A program made the position numbers and the translations under genes. Below, one piece after another: positions 21,254 to 28,347 of a stretch of DNA of 64,000 nucleotides. Position 1 is the first letter of the stretch; every line of letters starts with the position of its first letter. Origin of the DNA: Devosia geojensis (GTDB taxonomy: Bacteria > Pseudomonadota > Alphaproteobacteria > Rhizobiales > Devosiaceae); NCBI RefSeq assembly GCF_000969415.1, contig NZ_JZEX01000113.1:1-64000 (forward strand), in the 5' to 3' direction. The notes beneath the pieces are model-generated. The model worked only from the letters and a program-made list of their open reading frames with translations, was not told the DNA's origin and ran no database searches.

Positions 21254-21425
21254 CAGGCCGTCCGCTCCAGCCGGTTCATCCGATAGACCAATCGGAGTCT
21301 CCCCATGGTTGTCCACGTGGCCCGAAGGCGAGATCACTTCAGAAATATTCGGCACCCCTGCCAGCGCGTAAATGCACCTCAACTATGGTCAATATCTGTC
21401 ATAATCGGAATTTAATCGAGTTCGA

Positions 21426-21851
21426 TCAAAGATCGAACTCCATTTGCTTCTCCCCCGCGCTTTCGGAGGGTGGAGCGGGAGCGGCGCGGACTTTGGGCGA
21501 AGCGGCCTTGGAAGCCTTCTTGGCCGGAATGGTCTTCGGGACGGTCCGGGAGGCTGCGGGTTCTCTGGTCACGCGCTTGGCGGTTCCGGAAGGAAAGACT
21601 CCGGCGATCCAGTCCCGTGCCGGGCCGAGCTGTTCGCGGCGCAGGGCATAGAGGTTCTCGCGCCCCATCTTCTCCTCGCGGACGATCCCCGCCTCGCGCA
21701 GCACCCGCAAATGCCGGGAGATGGCCGGGCGGCTGATGTCGAAGCGGCCGGCGAGCGCATGGACGGGCATGGCCTCGCCGGCCAGGAGCTCGACGATGCG
21801 GCAGCGGGTCGGGTCGCCCAGAGCGGCGAACTGCAGAGCATGCAGGGACAT
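21426..21851 (-). CDS. ArsR family winged-helix regulator with a basic C-terminal tail
   Basis: A 141-residue protein. Residues 1-85 are an ArsR-type winged helix (LQFAALGDPTRCRIVELLAG, then FDISRPAISRHLRVLREAG). It lacks the metal-binding CxC of true ArsR, so it is probably not a metal sensor. Residues 90-141 are an Ala/Lys/Pro/Ser-rich tail with AKKASKAASPK, resembling histone-H1-like segments, and end MEFDL. It is divergent from the hemolysin III gene over a 240-bp spacer containing repeated CCGTAAC motifs. The longer open frame upstream (to 22805) is antisense shadow. Confidence 0.85.
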   Translation of the reverse strand: MSLHALQFAALGDPTRCRIVELLAGEAMPVHALAGRFDISRPAISRHLRVLREAGIVREEKMGRENLYALRREQLGPARDWIAGVFPSGTAKRVTREPAASRTVPKTIPAKKASKAASPKVRAAPAPPSESAGEKQMEFDL

Positions 21852-21856
21852 GTGAG

Positions 21857-22073
21857 GTAACGTACGGGTTACGGTTGATCTGCCGCCTGTTAGCGGGCGC
21901 GAGCCGCCGCGGCAAGCGTGCGAACGGGTTTTCCGATGAAACCGACGCCGTTCGCGCCTGCCTAGGCTAGCGGAGCAAACGGCCCGTAAACCGTAACGAT
22001 TTGCCGACATTTCACGACATTTCGCGAAATCTGTGCGCGTAGCCTTGTCCCGTAACCAAGTTTCGCCAACTTG
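21857..22073. promoter_or_regulatory. Divergent regulatory region with iterated CCGTAAC motifs and palindromes
   Basis: CCGTAAC-type octamers occur at 21867-21874 (minus), 21984-21991, 21991-21998 and 22050-22057. GTAAC and GTTAC form an inverted repeat at 21857-21872. A perfect 12-bp palindrome ATTTCGCGAAAT is at 22019-22030. A hairpin CAAGTT/AACTTG is at 22057-22073, 19 bp before the hemolysin III start. These are candidate sites for the divergent ArsR-family regulator. Confidence 0.45.
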
Positions 22074-22091
22074 ATGTGAGAGGAAGCACGA

Positions 22092-22784
22092 ATGGCATAC
22101 CGGCGACAGGCAGCACGGCGCTACTCCTGGTGGAGCCGGGAACAGCGTCCTTTCACATTGGGCGAACTGGTCGCGGACGGCATTGTCCACGCGGTCGGGC
22201 TGTTGCTCGCGACGATCGCGGGGGCGTTCCTGCTGTTCTACGCCATCCGCCATACGGCGCAGGAGGAGGTTCCTGCCCTCATCGTCTACGTCGGCACGCT
22301 GATCGCGGTGCTCGGCGTTTCGCTCGCCTACAACCTCTGGCCGGTCTCGCCGGCCAAGCGCCTGCTGGCGCGGCTCGATCAGGCGGCGATCTTCCTCTTT
22401 ATCGCCGGCACCTATACGCCGTTCCTCGCCGTCATCGGAACGACACCCGCGGGCGTCGTCCTCGCGAGCCTCGTCTGGGGCGCCTCGCTCGTCGGGGTGG
22501 CGCTGAAGCTCATCGTGCCGGAGCGGTTCGGCCGGCTGGCGATCATCCTCTATCTCGGGATCGGGTGGAGCGGCGTGCTGGTGTTCCAGTCGCTGGCGAC
22601 CGCCCTGCCCGCCACGACGCTCTGGCTGCTGCTGGCCGGCGGCATCGTCTACTCGCTCGGCATCGTCTTCCATCTCTGGGAGAGGCTCAAATACCAGAAC
22701 GCGCTCTGGCATACGTTCGTGGTCCTCGGCGCGAGCCTCCACCTCTGGGCAGTGATCGACTGCATGGTGATCAACCGGTTGTAG
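22092..22784 (+). CDS. trhA: Hemolysin III family (TrhA/PAQR-like) membrane protein
   Basis: A 230-residue inner-membrane protein with about seven membrane helices. Family hallmarks are the N-terminal FTLGELVADGIVHAVG, the GTYTPFLAVIG segment after helix 3, and the C-terminal NALWHTFVVLGASLHLWAVI, whose two His are part of the conserved polar/metal site. Despite the family name, bacterial TrhA proteins are now linked to membrane-lipid homeostasis rather than haemolysis. GAGAGGAAG precedes the ATG. It is divergent from the ArsR-family regulator, which may control it. Confidence 0.9.
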   Translation: MAYRRQAARRYSWWSREQRPFTLGELVADGIVHAVGLLLATIAGAFLLFYAIRHTAQEEVPALIVYVGTLIAVLGVSLAYNLWPVSPAKRLLARLDQAAIFLFIAGTYTPFLAVIGTTPAGVVLASLVWGASLVGVALKLIVPERFGRLAIILYLGIGWSGVLVFQSLATALPATTLWLLLAGGIVYSLGIVFHLWERLKYQNALWHTFVVLGASLHLWAVIDCMVINRL

Positions 22785-22808
22785 GGGCGATTTCAGTCGC
22801 CTCAACAG

Positions 22809-22937
22809 GTGTCATCCCGGCGGAAGCCGGGATCCAGCGCTGAACTCATCCATGCGCCCGGAGCGTTGTTGCTCGGTCATACACCTTGCGGCTAGCACGG
22901 CATTTCAGGGTGCCCCCGGCTTTCGCCGGGGTGACGT
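22809..22937. repeat. Repeat family A, copy 3
   Basis: The left module TGTCATCCCGGCGGAAGCCG plus GGATCCAGC starts near 22809. The right module (ACACCTTGCGGCTAG up to GCCGGGGTGACG) ends near 22937. The internal spacing is shorter than in copy 2. It fills the 196-bp gap between two convergent genes. Confidence 0.8.
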
Positions 22938-22980
22938 CCGGGTGTGTTGTGGCTCATGTGCAGAACGGGAACAGCGGGAG

Positions 22981-23466
22981 CTACTGCCCCGCGCCGATCC
23001 GCGGGTGCTCAACCGTGTCGCCGGGCTCGAGGCCGATCTCACGCGAGCGGCCGCCAGGGATTTCGAGGACGAACCGCACGGGCACGCGCGAGGGAATGGA
23101 AGTGGGATCCTGCGGGCGGGCATTGACGTGGATGGTTTTGACCACGCCGTCCGCCCCGATGAAGATCATATCCAGCGGAATGAGGGTGTTCATCATCCAG
23201 AAGGAGACCGTGTTCTCCGTCTCGAAATCGAAGAGCATGCCGGCATCGTCCGCCAGTTCCTCGCGGAACATCAGGCCGCGGGCGCGGGTTTCGGGGGTGT
23301 CGACCACCTCGACATTGAAGGTATGAGCGCCGGTCGCGGTATTGAGCACCAGCCGTCCCTCGTCGCTGCAGGCGGCAAGCGGCAGCATGGCGAGGACGAC
23401 GCCCGCCATCATCCCTGCCCGCGCCGTCCGCCCCGCGATCGCTAGTCGCCAGTTACCGACATTCAT
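22981..23466 (-). CDS. DUF192 family protein, probable lipoprotein
   Basis: A 161-residue protein. The N-terminus has a hydrophobic segment ending in a lipobox LAAC at residues 30-33, so it is probably an outer or inner membrane lipoprotein. The DUF192 core follows, with VEVVDTPETRARGLMFRE, VSFWMMNTLIPLDMIFI and the C-terminal VRFVLEIPGG. The biochemical role of DUF192 is not established. It is a single gene on its own, with no informative partner. Confidence 0.88.
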   Translation of the reverse strand: MNVGNWRLAIAGRTARAGMMAGVVLAMLPLAACSDEGRLVLNTATGAHTFNVEVVDTPETRARGLMFREELADDAGMLFDFETENTVSFWMMNTLIPLDMIFIGADGVVKTIHVNARPQDPTSIPSRVPVRFVLEIPGGRSREIGLEPGDTVEHPRIGAGQ

Positions 23467-23585
23467 GGTGAGATTCCCGTCAAGTCATTGCAGTGCCGGC
23501 GTGGCCGGACGGCGCGACAATGCCCGCGACGCAGCGTCGGTTCAATCCGATTCGGCCGGATTTGAGCGGATGTGACCGGAGGGCC

Positions 23586-24206
23586 TCAGTGCGAGGACGG
23601 CGCGTCGCCCCAGCCGTCGGGCCGGATCTCGGCGACCATCAGGCCCTTGGGGCCCTGTCCGTAGCGCACCAGCACGTGCTGGCCCGGGCGGAGCTCGGTG
23701 ATGCCGAAGCGGCGCAGAGTTTCCATATGGACGAAGACGTCGGGCGTACCCTCCCCGGCCGAGAGGAAGCCGAAGCCGCGGATGCGGTTGAACCACTTGA
23801 CCTCGAGCCGCACCATGCCGGAGGTCGGCTCGACGGTGACGTGGGTGCGCGGGGCGGGCATCTGCGAGGGATGGCGCGCGGTCGTTTCATCCATGGAAAG
23901 GATGCGGAAGGCCTGCAGCCCGCCGGGGCGGTTCAGCGCCTCGACGACGATACGCGCGCCCTCATAGGCGGTGTGGTAGCCGTCACGGCGCAGGCACGTA
24001 ACGTGCAGCAGGACATCGGGCATGCCGTTGTCGGGCACGATGAAGCCGAAGCCCTTGCCGGCATCGAACCACTTGATGGTGCCGGAAATCTCGATGGCGT
24101 CCTGGGTATGCTCGGCGCCCCCGGCGGACGTCGCCGCTCCCTTGCCATCGGCGGTATCGGTCCGGAATTCCGGCCGTTCGCCGCTGTCCGTCTGCTTGCC
24201 CCCCAT
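23586..24206 (-). CDS. Tandem cold-shock-domain protein
   Basis: A 206-residue protein with two cold-shock domains. The first is at about residues 42-105 (GTIKWFDAGKGFGFIVPD, then VLLHVT). The second is at about 135-200 (LEVKWFNRIRGFGFLSAGEG, then VFVHMETLRR). RNP1 (KGFGFI, RGFGFL) and RNP2 (VLLHV, VFVHM) are present in both. The N-terminal 40 residues are polar and probably disordered. Such double-domain proteins are typical of Alphaproteobacteria and bind RNA or ssDNA. The start at 24206 is a choice. The frame extends to 24266. Confidence 0.88.
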   Translation of the reverse strand: MGGKQTDSGERPEFRTDTADGKGAATSAGGAEHTQDAIEISGTIKWFDAGKGFGFIVPDNGMPDVLLHVTCLRRDGYHTAYEGARIVVEALNRPGGLQAFRILSMDETTARHPSQMPAPRTHVTVEPTSGMVRLEVKWFNRIRGFGFLSAGEGTPDVFVHMETLRRFGITELRPGQHVLVRYGQGPKGLMVAEIRPDGWGDAPSSH

Positions 24207-24407
24207 CGTCCCCAATGCCTTTTCCGAACTCGCCCCGCCATGGCGGGGTACTCCACACGACCACATGTCACTTTGTCCGATTCAGCGGCAAAAGTTAAGG
24301 AGGTGTTGACAATTTGTTTGGGGCTCCCCGACGACGGCCTCGGTTGCCCGGCCCGGCTGCGGTTGCTAGAGGTTCGGCCACGTCAGCCCGCAAGCAAGGA
24401 GCACGTC

Positions 24408-24824
24408 ATGCAGTACCTGCACACTATGGTGCGCGTCACCGATATCGAGGAGAGCCTGCGTTTCTATTGCGAGGGCCTCGGGCTCGAGGAAGTCCGGCGC
24501 ACCGAGAACGAGAAGGGCCGCTACACCCTCATCTTCCTTCGCGCGCCCGGCGATACCGGCGGCGAGGTGGAGCTCACCTACAACTGGGACCCGGAGACCT
24601 ATACCGGCGGGCGCAATTTCGGGCATCTCGCCTACCGGGTGAAGGACATCTACGGGCTCTGCCAGCACCTGATGGACATGGGCGTGACCATCAACCGGCC
24701 GCCGCGCGACGGCCACATGGCGTTCGTGCGCTCGCCGGACGGCATCTCGGTCGAACTCATCCAGGACGGGCACCTGCCCCCGCAGGAACCCTGGGCTTCG
24801 ATGCCCAACACCGGCGCCTGGTAA
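24408..24824 (+). CDS. gloA: Lactoylglutathione lyase (glyoxalase I)
   Basis: A 138-residue metalloenzyme that converts the methylglyoxal-glutathione hemithioacetal to S-lactoylglutathione. It has the usual single-chain length and start MQYLHTMVRVTDIEESLRFY. The metal ligands are placed as expected: His in MQYLHTM, Glu in GEVELTYNW, His in FGHLAYRV and Glu in ISVELIQDG. AAGGAG lies 7 nt before the ATG. It is monocistronic. Confidence 0.95.
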   Translation: MQYLHTMVRVTDIEESLRFYCEGLGLEEVRRTENEKGRYTLIFLRAPGDTGGEVELTYNWDPETYTGGRNFGHLAYRVKDIYGLCQHLMDMGVTINRPPRDGHMAFVRSPDGISVELIQDGHLPPQEPWASMPNTGAW

Positions 24825-24953
24825 ATGGTGTAAACCATTCGCTAACCAGCAGGATTAGCCGCTGGTTAGCGAAACTCATCGTATTTTAGCGTTCTCGACA
24901 GACCGGCCGGCCTTTGTTGCGCCGCGGCCACACCCGGTACTGGGAAGACGCTC

Positions 24954-25418
24954 ATGCGAATCCTCATCTCCGCCCTTGCCCTCGTCCTGGCGCTCGCCGG
25001 CTGCGTGCCGCTCGCCATGTTCGCCGACAGTTCCGGCTCGGCCTATCGGGGGCTGCGCTCCGACTGGGGCACCTACGTGTCCAGCCGCGAAGTCAACGCG
25101 CTCTGCCTATCGCCGAAGCTGCGGCTGGCGATCTGGGACTTCGAGGGGCACTTCGGCAAGAAGGTGGTGATGAGCTCGGGCTACCGGGACGACCACCACA
25201 ATTCGAGGGCGGGCGGCGCCAGCGATTCCTTTCACACCAAATGCATGGCGGCGGACTTCCACATCCCGGGCGTACCCAAGGAACAGCTCATCGCGTTCGC
25301 CATGCGCAACGGCTATGTGGGCGGGCTCGGATGCTATCCCGGACGGCAGTTCATCCACATCGACGTGCGCGATCGGCCGCGCGGCTACACGCGTCCGGTG
25401 ACCTTCAGTGGCTGCTGA
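24954..25418 (+). CDS. D-Ala-D-Ala carboxypeptidase-like protein (M15/DUF882 fold), probable lipoprotein
   Basis: A 154-residue secreted protein. The signal peptide MRILISALALVLALAGC ends in a lipobox LAGC, so it is likely lipidated. The catalytic zinc pattern of the M15A/DUF882 group is visible: SGYRDDHHNSRAGGA, then SFHTKCMAADFHI (His and Asp ligands), then QFIHIDVRDRPRG (third His). It is probably a murein-trimming enzyme in the periplasm. Activity is inferred from the fold alone. Confidence 0.85.
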   Translation: MRILISALALVLALAGCVPLAMFADSSGSAYRGLRSDWGTYVSSREVNALCLSPKLRLAIWDFEGHFGKKVVMSSGYRDDHHNSRAGGASDSFHTKCMAADFHIPGVPKEQLIAFAMRNGYVGGLGCYPGRQFIHIDVRDRPRGYTRPVTFSGC

Positions 25419-25448
25419 ACTTTCTCCACAAGCGGTCCGCAAATGGGG

Positions 25449-25477
25449 TTGCGCATCAGGGGCAACCTCACTATACG
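25449..25477 (+). promoter_or_regulatory. Putative promoter of the tRNA-Glu genes
   Basis: TTGCGC (25449-25454), a 17-bp spacer, then TATACG (25472-25477). The start site would fall about 8 nt before the first tRNA-Glu. The -35 matches only partly. Confidence 0.4.
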
Positions 25478-25491
25478 GACGCAGCGCTCAG

Positions 25492-25566
25492 GCGCCCTTC
25501 GTCTATCGGTCAGGACGCCACCCTTTCACGGTGGAGAGAGGGGTTCGATTCCCCTAGGGCGTGCCA
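25492..25566 (+). tRNA. tRNA-Glu (anticodon TTC)
   Basis: A 75-nt cloverleaf. The acceptor GCGCCCT pairs with AGGGCGT. The anticodon stem is CCACC/GGTGG with loop CTTTCAC giving TTC. The T-arm is AGGGG/CCCCT. G-CCA is encoded at the 3' end. Confidence 0.96.
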
Positions 25567-25626
25567 TTCTAAACTACTACTTGCGGCCGTGAGCGTCGGC
25601 CTTATATAAGACCGTGCTTGCCACAG

Positions 25627-25701
25627 GCGCCCATCGTCTAGCGGTCAGGACACCACCCTCTCACGGTGGGGACAGGGGTTCGATTCCCCTTGGGCGTGCC
25701 A
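25627..25701 (+). tRNA. tRNA-Glu (anticodon CTC)
   Basis: A 75-nt cloverleaf closely related to the TTC gene 60 bp upstream. The acceptor GCGCCCA pairs with TGGGCGT. The anticodon loop is CTCTCAC, giving CTC, and CCA is encoded. A TATATAAG 17-24 nt upstream could be the -10 of its own promoter. Confidence 0.96.
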
Positions 25702-25866
25702 AGCACTCGATTATCCTGAAGTAGCGACCTGAATAGCTGTCCGGGGAACCGGACGGCGGTTTTGTCGTGCCTTCCTCCTCCGATGGTCCGCATGCGGGAA
25801 CGACAGTGCCCGGGAGGCGTTGCGTCCCTTGCAACCACAGTGTGATTCTCAAGGACGGAGAGAGAC

Positions 25867-26238
25867 ATGATCCAGGTCATTTCAGCACCCGAGCACGTCG
25901 CCGCATTCCATCTGGCCGGCACGGTCACTGCCGACGACTACGACAAGATCATCCCCGAGGTCGAAGAGAAGCTGCAGAACCATGAGGACATCGGCATCCT
26001 CGCCGATCTCACCGGGCTCGAGGACATGACCGGCGGCGCGCTGGCGCGCGATTTCCAGTACGGCCTCGGCAAGCTCGGCGAGATGCATCGCTTCAAGCGC
26101 GCGGCAGTGATCTCCGACAAGCAATGGATCAAGGCGGCCACGGAGATTGCCGACAAGGTTTTCCCGCAGGTCGAGGCCCGCGTCTTCCAGAAAGACGAGA
26201 AGGACCAGGCAATGCGCTGGGTTTCCGATATCCACTAG
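25867..26238 (+). CDS. SpoIIAA-like (STAS-like) family protein
   Basis: A 123-residue cytoplasmic protein that matches the SpoIIAA-like family in length and pattern (AFHLAGTVTADDYDKIIP, ILADLTGLEDMTGGALARD, FPQVEARVFQ). Related domains are found in anti-sigma antagonists and lipid-binding proteins. No kinase or sigma factor lies nearby, so the role is open. GGAGAGAG precedes the ATG. Confidence 0.8.
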   Translation: MIQVISAPEHVAAFHLAGTVTADDYDKIIPEVEEKLQNHEDIGILADLTGLEDMTGGALARDFQYGLGKLGEMHRFKRAAVISDKQWIKAATEIADKVFPQVEARVFQKDEKDQAMRWVSDIH

Positions 26239-26557
26239 GGACTTATGAAGAGCCCGCCGGGTAGGCCAATACGCCGCAGGCGTTCCAGGAACCGGGAGCG
26301 CCGCGGCGCGTTGTGTGCGGAAATCGGGCCACACCAAGGCCTTGACACAAATCGGACACATATGTCGGCGAATGCGCCGGCCATGCGCGAGCCGAAGCTT
26401 GTGCTGTTTATCAGCCGACGTGGCTAACGCACTGATAACGGGGAAAGAACGACGGATGCAGATAGCGCATATCAGCCATGCAACAACCGCTTCATAAATC
26501 CCGGAGTTAGTCGATATCTGCTGGCATAAGCTGCCTGCCACATAAAAAGAGCGTCAC
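26239..26557. other. 319-bp intergenic region upstream of opgG
   Basis: No convincing gene, tRNA or repeat is present. The short frames here are Arg-rich and lack ribosome-binding sites. TTGACA occurs at 26342-26347 but no acceptable -10 follows at 16-18 bp. The 3' half is comparatively AT-rich, which would suit the promoter of the glucan operon. Confidence 0.4.
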
Positions 26558-28171
26558 GTGCAGACCACCCTATCCCCTACCTTTTCACGCCGCAGCCTTC
26601 TTCAAGCCTTCGGCGTCGGCGTCGCCCTTCTCGCGTCAACGGCCCTCACCCGTCCGGGTTTCGCCCAGGAGGGGCCGGCCGCGGCCGAGCCGTTCGAGTT
26701 CTCGTTCGACATTCTGACCGAGATGGCCCGCGAGCGCGCCCAGCGCGAGTACCGTCCCCTGATCGAGGACCTTCCGGCCTATGTCGAGGAGCTCGACTAC
26801 GACTCCTATCGGCGCATCAACTACCGGGCGGAGCGCGGCAAGTGGGCCGACAGCGACAGCCCCTACCACCTGCAGGCCTATCACCTGGGATGGCTCTTCA
26901 AGGAGCCGGTGCATCTCTACGAGGTGCATGACGGCATGGCAGGCGCCTTCGTTTTCACCGCCGATGATTTCGAGTTCTACGACGACGACGTGGCCGCTAC
27001 CGCCGCAGGCGTGGTCCTGCCGGGCGTCGCGGGCTTCCGCCTCAACTATCCGCTCAACACGCCCGAGACGTTCGACGAGCTGATCTCGTTCCTCGGCGCC
27101 AGCTATTTCCGCGCTCTAGGGCGCGGCAACTCCTACGGGCTGAGCGCCCGCGGGCTGCTGATCAATTCCTGGCGCGAAGGCCCCGAGGAATTCCCCCGCT
27201 TCACTGACTTCTACGTCGAGCGCCCGGTGCCCGGCCAGCCGATGACCATCTACGCCGCGCTCGACAGCCAGAGCGTGACGGGCGCCTACCGTTTCGTCAT
27301 CACGCCGCCGAGCGAGGAGGTGCAGGAGACGCTGGTGGAAGTGACCGCGCGACTGTTCTTTCGCGCCGACATCCCCGAACTCGGCATCGCGCCGCTGACC
27401 TCGATGTTCCTCTATGCCGAGGCCAACCGCTCGGACTTCGACGACTACCGGCCGCAGGTGCATGACAGCAATGGGCTGTTCCTGCGCCGCGCCAACGGCG
27501 AGCCGATGTGGCGGGCGCTCAACAACCCGCCCTCGCTCGGAAACTCCTATTTCGGCGACACCAACCCCCTCGCCTTCGGGCTCGAACAGCGCGGCCGCTC
27601 GTTCGAGGAGTACCAGGACGCCGGCGCGCACTACGAGCGACGTCCGTCGCTGCGGGTCGAGCCGATCGGCGAATGGGGCGAAGGCTCCGTCCGTCTCATC
27701 GAGGTTCCGGCCGATCTGGAGGCCGAGGACAACATCGTGGCGTTCTGGGTTCCGGCCGAGCCTGCAACCGCAGGCAGCTCTCGCGAGTTCTCCTACCTGT
27801 TGCGCTGGGGCGACATCCTTCCCGATTCCCCCGACTGGGGGCATGTGGTGGAGACCCGCGCCGGCCAGGGCGGCGTATCGGGCGTGGAGAACGCGACGAG
27901 CCTGCGCAAGTTCGTCGTGGACTTCGCCGGCGGTCCGCTCGCCGACCTCGATGCGGAAGCCGAACCGGAGCTGGTCGCCCAGATCTCGGGCGCCACGCTC
28001 CTGCATTCGACCGTTTCGCGGATCGACGCCAACGGTATCTGGCGCGCGGTTCTCGATGTGGACGTGGAAGGCAGCGACCTCGTCGAGCTTCTCGCGTTCG
28101 TTCGTGACGACACCGGTCGCAAATTGACCGAAACCTGGCTCTATCAGTGGAGGGCGCGGCATGAGGCGTGA
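26558..28171 (+). CDS. opgG: Periplasmic glucan biosynthesis protein (OpgG/OpgD family)
   Basis: A 537-residue periplasmic protein needed to build osmoregulated periplasmic glucans. The signal peptide has a Tat-type SRRSLLQAFGVGVALLAS, a feature of OpgD-like members. The mature chain opens FEFSFDILTEMARERAQREY, typical of the MdoG domain, and contains GNSYGLSARGLLINSW. OpgG and OpgD are hard to separate by eye, and the symbol is given by operon position. The start is GTG with a weak AAGAG site. Its stop overlaps the next small ORF by 11 bp. Confidence 0.92.
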   Translation: MQTTLSPTFSRRSLLQAFGVGVALLASTALTRPGFAQEGPAAAEPFEFSFDILTEMARERAQREYRPLIEDLPAYVEELDYDSYRRINYRAERGKWADSDSPYHLQAYHLGWLFKEPVHLYEVHDGMAGAFVFTADDFEFYDDDVAATAAGVVLPGVAGFRLNYPLNTPETFDELISFLGASYFRALGRGNSYGLSARGLLINSWREGPEEFPRFTDFYVERPVPGQPMTIYAALDSQSVTGAYRFVITPPSEEVQETLVEVTARLFFRADIPELGIAPLTSMFLYAEANRSDFDDYRPQVHDSNGLFLRRANGEPMWRALNNPPSLGNSYFGDTNPLAFGLEQRGRSFEEYQDAGAHYERRPSLRVEPIGEWGEGSVRLIEVPADLEAEDNIVAFWVPAEPATAGSSREFSYLLRWGDILPDSPDWGHVVETRAGQGGVSGVENATSLRKFVVDFAGGPLADLDAEAEPELVAQISGATLLHSTVSRIDANGIWRAVLDVDVEGSDLVELLAFVRDDTGRKLTETWLYQWRARHEA

Positions 28172-28316
28172 TCTCGGCGATCTGACCGTGAGGCCGGAAT
28201 ATCAGTTGCCGGACGCTCCTTTGCCCATGCCGACGCAAGTTCTCGAGCAGGCGCATCGCAGGTCATGGTTTGGACACCTTCGATCCCTGTGGGTGTTGCT
28301 GGCGGTCCGCGACTGA
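28161..28316 (+). CDS. Small 51-residue ORF between opgG and opgH
   Basis: The ATG lies inside the end of opgG (11-bp overlap) and the frame ends 31 bp before opgH, so it is probably translated by coupling. The product starts MRRDLGDLTVRPEYQLPDAP and continues LPMPTQVLEQ, then a hydrophobic LRSLWVLLAV. The LPxxAPLPMPxQ stretch resembles the soluble N-terminal segment of longer OpgH proteins, while this OpgH starts directly at its first membrane helix. It may be a separated N-terminal piece of OpgH or an accessory peptide. It is not a frameshift of opgH by simple inspection. Confidence 0.5.
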   Translation: MRRDLGDLTVRPEYQLPDAPLPMPTQVLEQAHRRSWFGHLRSLWVLLAVRD

Positions 28317-28347
28317 CGCGGCCGCCCGATAGAAGAAAGGTGGCAGG

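Noticed and set aside
21852-22805. Long N-terminal extension of the ArsR-family regulator
   Set aside because: It lies opposite the hemolysin III gene and is low-complexity Arg/Asp/Glu/Gln. The winged helix begins at the ATG at 21851.
24300-24330. TTGACA near 24306 as a gloA promoter
   Set aside because: No acceptable -10 hexamer follows at 16-18 bp.
26245-26497. Two 60-codon frames in the gap before opgG
   Set aside because: They are Arg-rich, overlap each other, lack ribosome-binding sites and resemble random GC-rich frames.
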